Virus record (IMG/VR): IMGVR_UViG_3300033571_008295
Span: 1-33,777 of that record
Direction: 5' to 3' (one strand)
DNA length: 33,777 bases
Source: a virus
Position numbers and translations under genes: made by a program. Shown in pieces: positions 28,943 through 33,777 of this stretch. Within the stretch, counting starts at the first letter, position 1; each line of letters begins with the position of its first letter. Below the pieces are notes generated by a model that saw nothing but the letters and a program-made list of their open reading frames with translations, made no database searches and had not been told where the DNA came from.

Positions 28943-30469
28943 TTACAGCCCCAATCGTTCACGAATTCCTGCCAAAAGGTCAGCTTCTCGCTGATTGTCT
29001 AGGTCATCGTCATTGTTATCGTCAACGACAAGCACGTTGCCATCAGGCATTGCAAGGCTTGGGCCTTGGTCATCAAGCTGGGCTTCATACTCTTCAAACG
29101 TCATATCAGGCCGCACAAGTTCGCCGCGCTGCATATTGTCGAACAGGACGGATAGCGGCATCACATCGCTTTGATATGCGCCGACAAGGGCTGTCAGCAT
29201 CTGGGGTTGCATCCGCGTTGCGCCATAGTCCGTATTCAAGGAAAATTCGACAGTCTCAGGCGCTCCCACCCAAGCTGCCATCCAATTAAGGCTTCGCTTA
29301 ATGGCATCAGAGGCTGCACGGCTGATAGAGGCCAGCACCGAGCGTTCGCCTGCTGTGCGCAATTCAACAGTGCCATAGGCTTCTGCGCTACGCTTCTCAT
29401 CAATGAGCATCCGAGCGCCAAGGACAGCCATGCGGCCTTCCTTGTCCTTGATGGCGTTGCGCAGGGTTTCGAGGCCATCGCCCTTGAATTCGAGGAATTC
29501 AGCCTTTGCGCTGGGGTCTGGAAATACCCATGCGGATTGAGAGCCAATCGACAGCACCTGTCCGGCATCAAGCTGGACACCAGCCACATAGGGGGTCGGC
29601 AGGCCAGTGAAATGCAAGCCATGCTCATAATCTGCGCTGTTGCGATAATGGGCAAGGTTCATGTCTACCAAGTCAAGCAGCGGTGGTTTCTGCACATCGC
29701 TGTCAGCACTATTCGCGCCCAAGATGGTGAACGGAATAAAGCGCATCGGCGCACCGCGCATCAGCGGGTAAACCTCAGACTTTAACGCGCCCTCTTCATC
29801 CATGACGCGCACCCGATAGCCCTGCTCTGTCAGGTCAAGCACCCGATACTGGACACCCGTGTTGGCTGTGAATTCATCCTCAAATTGCTCAACATCCTCA
29901 CGCAGAACAACAAGGGTCAGCACCCGCGCACCATTAATGATGGTTGTGCGCCAGTTAATCATGGCCTCTGCACTATACCAGCGCAAGAAAGGCCGAGCGT
30001 TCAAGGCTTCGGCAGCAGCCACAGTCAGGTCAGCAGGCAATCCTTGCGGATAGTCTACCATGATGCCCACTCGGCCCACGGCAATCTGCTGCTCGACAAC
30101 CTGTTCGCTAAACTCACGCAAGTTGATGTCAGAAAGGGTCACATCGTTTGCATAAGGCGCAATGGCAGTCGGCAGGACGTATTGCGGGTCTTTGGCGAAG
30201 ATAAGGCCCGTCAGAGCGTCTAGGGTGCGCCCAGTGGCGTTAAAGAAGCCTGCCCGCTCCTGATATGCCAGATATTCGGCATCAGACTGCCCAACCAGCC
30301 GAGGCAAGTAGATGTCGGTGTTATAAACCGGGTTAAACAGGGTGCCAATATAGCGTTCACCTGTCTTGCCGTTCTGGATGATGGCATCCTTACCAGCTAC
30401 AACATCGCGGCAGCGCCGCCATTTCCACTTATACGCATCATATTGTTTGTGCGTGTTAGTGACCGACAT
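28943..30469 (-). CDS. Portal protein (DUF4055-type), 508 aa
   Basis: AGGGG seven bases before the ATG. Matches the DUF4055 portal group: KWKWRRCRDVVAGKDAII near the start, RYIGTLFNPVYNTDIYLPRL, FNATGRTLDALTGLIFAKDP, then a conserved helical core with DLVDMNLAHYRNSADYEHGL and VLGARMLIDEKRSAEAYGTV. The C-terminus has an acidic run (VVDDNNDDDLDNQREADLL). It forms the dodecameric ring through which the terminase pumps DNA. Position immediately after the large terminase supports the call. Confidence 0.9.
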   Translation of the reverse strand: MSVTNTHKQYDAYKWKWRRCRDVVAGKDAIIQNGKTGERYIGTLFNPVYNTDIYLPRLVGQSDAEYLAYQERAGFFNATGRTLDALTGLIFAKDPQYVLPTAIAPYANDVTLSDINLREFSEQVVEQQIAVGRVGIMVDYPQGLPADLTVAAAEALNARPFLRWYSAEAMINWRTTIINGARVLTLVVLREDVEQFEDEFTANTGVQYRVLDLTEQGYRVRVMDEEGALKSEVYPLMRGAPMRFIPFTILGANSADSDVQKPPLLDLVDMNLAHYRNSADYEHGLHFTGLPTPYVAGVQLDAGQVLSIGSQSAWVFPDPSAKAEFLEFKGDGLETLRNAIKDKEGRMAVLGARMLIDEKRSAEAYGTVELRTAGERSVLASISRAASDAIKRSLNWMAAWVGAPETVEFSLNTDYGATRMQPQMLTALVGAYQSDVMPLSVLFDNMQRGELVRPDMTFEEYEAQLDDQGPSLAMPDGNVLVVDDNNDDDLDNQREADLLAGIRERLGL

Positions 30470-30471
30470 GG

Positions 30472-31722
30472 CTAGACCCCTGATAGCTTGGCAAACGAGA
30501 CTGTGCCGCGATTGATGCCAAACTTATAGCACACAAAATATCCAAGTGCATCATTAAGGTGGTCATGCCCGCTAGACTTATCAGGTTCGCCGTTTTTGTC
30601 ATAAGATTGCTGCTCCAAGCCTTCCACCAAAGTCGGGCATTTGTCAAAATTCACAAGCAGGCGGCGCACCCCGTTGGAATGAATAAGCTGGTTAACTGAC
30701 ATCACCCTATCTTTGACCGCAGGGTTGGCGGGATTGGCAAGCACTGTGAAATTGGCGCTGCGCAAAAGGCTGATGTCCGAAACGCTGGCATTAACCGATT
30801 TAGTCGATTTGCCGGATGCGTCAGGGTAAATCGTGATGCTGTGTCCGGGATAGCGTGACCGCAGCACATCAATCATCGTTGGCGTATCCCTGACTTTGGT
30901 TATTTCTTCCATCGCTATCGGGTCGCCACCCCTGATGACGCAGACAATGGCGCTCATGTTGTTGACGTTAAAGTCCATGCCAACGTGCAATGGCTCATTA
31001 CCTTGGATGTCGAGGTTGCAGCCATTAAGCTGGCGGTCAAATTCGTGATAAACGCTGCCAGCGGTCAGGTTGACGAATTCACCATCAAGATAGGCGGCAA
31101 GCAAGCTGGACGGATAGATTGCCTTTAGCTGGTCGATATAGCCATCAGGAAGGAAGGGGTTAGATGAGGTCGGGGCCTTGATGAGTTCATAACCCGGCTT
31201 CGCTTCTCTGCCCCATGTGTTGTAGACGAATTTGAACCCTTCTGGTGTCGAGACAGCGGCAAGCGTGTTCTTAGCCCCGTCAGGCTTCACTTGTCGGCAG
31301 CGGCCAAGCATCTTAATCCAAACTTGCGCCGCATGGCCGTGTTTCAGCGTGTCAATTTCGTCAATCACGCCATCGGCAATTTCAAAGCCAACCAGCCGCT
31401 CTGGCGTGTCAGCAGACCGAAAGATAATCTGCGCATCGTTCTCTAGCTTGATGATGCCATCGGTCTTGTTCGCCTCATAGCCAATGCCAAAGTCGTCAAA
31501 GAATTGGCAGAAGCGAGGCCATGCAATCAGGCGGATGAGGTCGAATGTCGGTTCGACAAAGCCAAAGTTAAGGCCGGGATAGGCCAGAGCCTTGAGCGCC
31601 AGCCTGATGACAGCAGCTTGCGACTTTCCTGCACCAAAGCCTGCAATCATGGCAGGGTGTGGCGCATCCGTAAAAACGAATTGCTCTTGAGGCTCAGTTA
31701 AGCGCAGCCGAATTTCTGGCAT
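30472..31722 (-). CDS. Terminase large subunit, 416 aa
   Basis: ATPase and nuclease domains are both readable. ATPase: MIAGFGAGKSQAA with G28-S34 as Walker A; ADGVIDEID with D121 E122 as Walker B; LAAVSTPEGFKFVYN as the coupling motif III. Nuclease: HVGMDFNVNNMSAIVC, IYPDASGKSTK, and SGHDHLNDALGY (about 384-395) provide the acidic metal site. Length is normal. The start overlaps the small-subunit gene by 29 bases. It cuts concatemeric DNA and drives packaging into the procapsid. Confidence 0.93.
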   Translation of the reverse strand: MPEIRLRLTEPQEQFVFTDAPHPAMIAGFGAGKSQAAVIRLALKALAYPGLNFGFVEPTFDLIRLIAWPRFCQFFDDFGIGYEANKTDGIIKLENDAQIIFRSADTPERLVGFEIADGVIDEIDTLKHGHAAQVWIKMLGRCRQVKPDGAKNTLAAVSTPEGFKFVYNTWGREAKPGYELIKAPTSSNPFLPDGYIDQLKAIYPSSLLAAYLDGEFVNLTAGSVYHEFDRQLNGCNLDIQGNEPLHVGMDFNVNNMSAIVCVIRGGDPIAMEEITKVRDTPTMIDVLRSRYPGHSITIYPDASGKSTKSVNASVSDISLLRSANFTVLANPANPAVKDRVMSVNQLIHSNGVRRLLVNFDKCPTLVEGLEQQSYDKNGEPDKSSGHDHLNDALGYFVCYKFGINRGTVSFAKLSGV

Positions 31723-32023
31723 CGTCTGCGTCTATTGTGATTGGCAATTTCTGGTCGGCGCGTTCCACGATAATCTTAATGGGTTCGCCCTTGCTCTTGA
31801 GGTCGATTTGTGTGGGCAAGATTTTGGCGAGCAGGCCCATGAATGCCACAGGATTGTCCTTTGCTTGCTGCACAAGCCATTCATGCCCGCCAACCTCATC
31901 AAAGGCCGCAAGGATGGCTTCTTTGACTGTGCGGGTGAATTTGTTGAGTTCGCCCTTTTGGCGGCCACGGCCCGCTGATGGGGGAAGCCTTTTTGCAACA
32001 GGTTGCAATTCTTTGTTGGACAT
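31694..32023 (-). CDS. Terminase small subunit-like protein, 109 aa
   Basis: GAGGG just before the ATG. N-terminus is basic (SAGRGRQKGELNKFTRTVKE), followed by a helical EAILAAFDEVGGHEWLVQQA and NPVAFMGLLAKILPTQIDLK. This pattern is common for small proteins directly before the large terminase in siphophages of this portal type. It should recognise the packaging site and position the large subunit. No canonical HTH is obvious, so the call relies partly on position. Confidence 0.72.
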   Translation of the reverse strand: MSNKELQPVAKRLPPSAGRGRQKGELNKFTRTVKEAILAAFDEVGGHEWLVQQAKDNPVAFMGLLAKILPTQIDLKSKGEPIKIIVERADQKLPITIDADDARNSAALN

Positions 32024-32064
32024 TATGCCCTCGCATCTAACAACTTTGCACCCTTATCGCTCAA

Positions 32065-32193
32065 TTAGGCTTTGCGGTCTAGCGTCTCTCTTGCAAGCTG
32101 CATTGGCTTGGGCCATCCTGATGCAATTCGCTTTAGGGCATCGCGCAGGCGGTCTATTTCGTTTTGAAGCGCCTTGCGCTCTGCCTCAGTCAT
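32065..32193 (-). CDS. Tiny hypothetical protein, 42 aa
   Basis: Overlaps the previous stop by 8 bases (ATGACTGA), with GAGGTGGG about 4 bases before the start. The product (MTEAERKALQNEIDRLRDAL then KRIASGWPKPMQLARETL) is one charged coiled-coil-like helix followed by a short tail. Not recognised. It fills the space before the small terminase gene; a role in packaging is only positional. Confidence 0.5.
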   Translation of the reverse strand: MTEAERKALQNEIDRLRDALKRIASGWPKPMQLARETLDRKA

Positions 32194-32359
32194 CGTTGCC
32201 CACCTCAAACATCTCTTTATTAGTTAGCAGAAAGTGCATTTTCCTGCGCTTGGCTTCACGGACAAGGCCGACATATTTGCGGCGGGCGCGGTCAAGTTGC
32301 AGCGGCAGGATTTTGATGCGGTATTCCTCATATCTTTGATTTGCGTCTTGGTTGCTCAC
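32186..32359 (-). CDS. Small basic hypothetical protein, 57 aa
   Basis: I chose the GTG at 32357-32359 because AGAGGG lies 8 bases upstream; a longer frame reaching 32455 would cover the neighbour in another frame without a ribosome site. Highly basic helix: SNQDANQRYEEYRIKILPLQ, DRARRKYVGLVREAKRRKMH. Overlaps the previous gene by 32 bases and the next by 8. Function unknown. Confidence 0.5.
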   Translation of the reverse strand: MSNQDANQRYEEYRIKILPLQLDRARRKYVGLVREAKRRKMHFLLTNKEMFEVGNDD

Positions 32360-32570
32360 GATGGTGACCCTCTGCAATGCAAGCTGCTGCCAGTTCGATA
32401 ATCTCTGCTGCCGCTTCGCATTCTCGCTCTTTGTATTTGCCGGACAATGCCCCACCCATAATTTCGGCTGCGCTTTCGTTTAGCCAGAAGACAATGGCTT
32501 CCCGTTCAAGGCGCTTGCCTGTTTCCAAGTCCTTGCGGCGAAGGTTAGAGATTATCTTTAGCCCCACCAT
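32328..32570 (-). CDS. Small helical hypothetical protein, 80 aa
   Basis: ATG at 32568-32570 overlaps the end of the tiny membrane protein gene by 13 bases; the site upstream is GGAAG, moderate. Product is helical and charged (ISNLRRKDLETGKRLEREAI, ECEAAAEIIELAAACIAEGH) with a basic end. No recognised motif. The open frame reaches 32717, but the extra part lies over the tiny membrane gene, which has better start signals. Confidence 0.5.
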   Translation of the reverse strand: MVGLKIISNLRRKDLETGKRLEREAIVFWLNESAAEIMGGALSGKYKERECEAAAEIIELAAACIAEGHHREQPRRKSKI

Positions 32571-32686
32571 TCTTCTTCCATCTCTTCGCGCTCTTGAGGG
32601 GATGGGGTCGGGCTGGTGGCTATCAAATAGATAGTCAGCCCAAGAATGCCGACAATCGTGGCAAAAAGTATGGTCTGGTTGTTCAT
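32558..32686 (-). CDS. Tiny membrane protein, 42 aa
   Basis: AGAGG precedes an ATG that shares a base with the MazG-like stop (TGATG). One membrane helix (ILFATIVGILGLTIYLIA, about residues 6-23) followed by a Pro/Ser turn and an acidic tail (REEMEEEWWG). Unknown role; one of three tiny single-span proteins in this stretch (also at 33057-33212 and 33431-33538). Confidence 0.6.
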   Translation of the reverse strand: MNNQTILFATIVGILGLTIYLIATSPTPSPQEREEMEEEWWG

Positions 32687-32982
32687 CAGTCGGCCTCTCG
32701 AACAAAGATGCCATCAACCATGCGGCCCTTGCGGTCTTTTATCTCATCCCAAGCCTGTTCTATGCAGCTTTCAATGAGAAAGCCCTTTTGCTCTGCCAAG
32801 ATAGTCAGCACGACGATGACATCACCGATGCTGTCCTTGAATTGGTGTTCTTTGCCCTTGGCGATGGCTTCGGCCAGTTCGCCCACCTCTTCAATCAGCT
32901 TGACGAATTGGGCCTGCGTTGTGCTGCCTTCAATCAGGTTGCGGTCACGCGCCCAGCTTCTAATCAGTGCAAAATGTTCCAT
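32686..32982 (-). CDS. MazG-like nucleotide pyrophosphohydrolase, 98 aa
   Basis: Start at the ATG at 32980-32982 after a strong AAGGGGG site. Contains the all-alpha NTP pyrophosphohydrolase motif: QFVKLIEEVGELAEAIAKG (the ExxE metal pair) and KDSIGDVIVVLTILAEQKG (the DxxxD part). Phage MazG proteins hydrolyse non-canonical or regulatory nucleotides and may lower the starvation signal in host cells. An in-frame GTG at 33060, overlapping the previous stop (GTGA), would add 26 residues with a HHPNC...CDC pattern; either or both starts may be used. Confidence 0.82.
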   Translation of the reverse strand: MEHFALIRSWARDRNLIEGSTTQAQFVKLIEEVGELAEAIAKGKEHQFKDSIGDVIVVLTILAEQKGFLIESCIEQAWDEIKDRKGRMVDGIFVREAD

Positions 32983-33056
32983 TGTTCCCCCTTCGCAATC
33001 GCACCAAGCCCGGTTGTTGCCCAGGCGCACTATGGCACAATTTGGATGATGCTGCC

Positions 33057-33212
33057 TCACTTTTTCTTAGCAAATCTGCCGTTTTTGTCACGCGCCTGCT
33101 TTTTCGGCGGGTCAATTTTTACGATAGTTTTTGCCTCTGTCTTGGTGCCACCCAAGATGAAAGCCACCAGAATGACGAAAGCCAGAACGGCCAAAATTCC
33201 CAGAACGTCCAT
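33057..33212 (-). CDS. Tiny membrane protein with basic tail, 51 aa
   Basis: AGGAG 9 bases before the ATG. Residues 2-20 form a membrane helix (DVLGILAVLAFVILVAFILG), followed by a basic tail rich in Lys and Arg (PPKKQARDKNGRFAKKK). N-out, C-in or the reverse cannot be told. Function unknown; size and plan resemble phage-encoded small inner-membrane proteins that modify host physiology or exclude other phages, but no evidence links it to these. Confidence 0.6.
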   Translation of the reverse strand: MDVLGILAVLAFVILVAFILGGTKTEAKTIVKIDPPKKQARDKNGRFAKKK

Positions 33213-33224
33213 CTTACCCATCTC

Positions 33225-33434
33225 CTAAAATGTGTCTGTAATCTCAGGAACAAAACCCGCCTGCATCGCTTCGACTGCAACGCAGACAGCACCGGGGATG
33301 GGGACTTCATCTTTTTCCCAGCGGCGCAGATTGCGTTCGCCGTGCATTCCCATCCTTAGAGCATCAGCAAGGTCGGCTAGGGACATCCCCATTGCCTTCC
33401 TTGCCTTTGCCAACTGCTTGCCTGTTTCAATCAC
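33225..33434 (-). CDS. HTH DNA-binding protein, 69 aa
   Basis: Starts at GTG overlapping the tiny membrane gene stop (GTGA). XRE-type helix-turn-helix at residues about 6-40: LAKARKAMGMSLADLADALR, then MHGERNLRRWEKDEVPIPG. The RRWE-x-PIPG pattern after the recognition helix is typical of small phage HTH proteins of this type. It is far downstream in the leftward unit and could regulate late transcription or a host gene. A TTG at 33527 would extend it over the membrane gene and is unlikely. Confidence 0.72.
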   Translation of the reverse strand: MIETGKQLAKARKAMGMSLADLADALRMGMHGERNLRRWEKDEVPIPGAVCVAVEAMQAGFVPEITDTF

Positions 33435-33538
33435 GGCAGAGCCACCCACAGCGCCAAGAATAGCACTGGTGCGGTCAGCACTGTGATGATGCCGCCAACC
33501 TTCTCGCTGCGCGGCTGTGACTGCCAAATAGCGGCCAT
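33431..33538 (-). CDS. Tiny membrane protein, 35 aa
   Basis: Starts four bases after the stop of the acidic join-crossing gene; ribosome site is weak. Short polar start (MAAIWQSQPRSEKVGG) then a membrane helix (IITVLTAPVLFLALWVALP, 17-35) that runs to the C-terminus. Its TGA overlaps the GTG of the HTH gene. Unknown function. Too short for certainty; the exact coupling on both sides supports it. Confidence 0.45.
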   Translation of the reverse strand: MAAIWQSQPRSEKVGGIITVLTAPVLFLALWVALP

Positions 33539-33542
33539 GCGA

Positions 33543-33777
33543 TTAAGCGTTGTCATCTTCTGCGTCCTCTTCGGTTTCTTCTGCCCCTTCGGTGGCCTCA
33601 AAAGGCCAATCGGCAGGCTCTTCGATGGTTTCTGTCACTGGCGCAGCGTCAATGGCTGCAACTTGCTTGATGCGCTCTAGCGACAGGTTGAAATGCTTTG
33701 CGCCCTTGCTGGCAGGGATGATGTCGGCGGTTGCTGGCGGCATCTCGCCACAGTCCCAGCCGAAGCCATCAGCGGCC
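33543..33777 (-). CDS. Hypothetical acidic protein, C-terminal part of the join-crossing gene
   Basis: Continuation of the gene that starts at base 185. Through the terminal repeat, the open frame enters from the right edge of the window and ends at 33543. The C-terminal segment contains a short helix (FNLSLERIKQVAAIDAAP), then an acidic tail (EATEGAEETEEDAEDDNA). The full protein has 110 residues. An ATG at 33741-33743 would give 66 residues, but the circular reading with the well-spaced ribosome site at about 190 is preferred. Confidence 0.75.
   Translation of the reverse strand, partial: AADGFGWDCGEMPPATADIIPASKGAKHFNLSLERIKQVAAIDAAPVTETIEEPADWPFEATEGAEETEEDAEDDNA
33691..33777. repeat. 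Terminal direct repeat, right copy
   Basis: Exact copy of bases 1-87. Collapsing the two copies gives a circle of about 33,690 bp. Whether the packaged genome has fixed ends, is headful-permuted or is circularised in the cell cannot be told from this sequence. Confidence 0.95.

Noticed and set aside
33691-33777. True long terminal repeats as in T7-like or T5-like phages
   Set aside because: Only 87 bases, equal to a common assembly k-mer, and the repeat lies in the middle of a gene, so an assembly overlap is the simpler reading.

Overview
The window is a complete or near-complete genome of a tailed double-stranded DNA phage. The first 87 bases (1-87) recur exactly as the last 87 (33691-33777), and one 110-codon gene reads continuously across the join, so the contig closes into a circle of about 33,690 bp or a circularly permuted equivalent. 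The gene set (DUF4055-type portal, large terminase, MuF-like minor head protein, HK97-type capsid, major tail protein, frameshifted tail chaperones, 1355-residue tape measure protein) indicates a long, flexible, non-contractile tail (siphovirus morphology). A spanin pair and a GH19 endolysin indicate a Gram-negative host. Gene style hints at an aquatic alphaproteobacterium, but that is only an impression. I see no integrase, tRNA, CRISPR array, transposon or DNA polymerase.

Layout. A divergent control region at 3634-3765 separates two transcription units. The rightward block (3766-7377) is a tight recombination/replication operon: zinc-finger protein, ERF annealing protein, YqaJ/lambda-type exonuclease, small winged-helix protein, Ref-like HNH nuclease, NinB, SSB and three small proteins. 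The leftward unit starts with a Cro/CI-like HTH protein (3421-3633), RusA resolvase, a zinc-ribbon/DnaA-domain-IV protein, a DUF1376 replication protein carrying 7-bp tandem repeats (possible origin) and a probable helicase-loader partner. It passes through small genes, crosses the contig join, and continues through tiny membrane proteins, an HTH protein and a MazG-like hydrolase. Then come the packaging, head, neck, tail and lysis genes (32023 down to 7464). The two units converge on an 86-bp gap (7378-7463) filled by two interlocked 10-bp inverted repeats.

How the genes work together. ERF, exonuclease, SSB, NinB, Ref-like nuclease and RusA form a recombination module able to anneal, resect and resolve replicating DNA. 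The DnaA-like, DUF1376 and loader genes probably recruit the host replisome. Small and large terminase package DNA through the portal into a capsid built on a scaffold, closed by adaptor, closure, gp10-like and terminator proteins. The tail is built from the tube protein and two chaperones linked by a +1/-2 frameshift. Its tip carries a putative carbohydrate-binding protein and a glycine-rich adhesin. Lysis uses a membrane protein with a pair of EF-hand loops (holin candidate), a GH19 endolysin and overlapping i-/o-spanins. Two large secreted proteins of unknown role (a nidogen-domain protein and an Asn/Thr/Ser-repeat protein) sit between tail and lysis genes.

Most promising for follow-up: an H-type pseudoknot predicted just before the tail-chaperone gene; a hairpin plus T6 slip site inside that gene; interlocked repeats at the convergent gene ends; a MuF minor head protein carrying a zincin (HEFAH) domain; and the EF-hand holin candidate. 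No stretch longer than about 135 bases lacks a gene.
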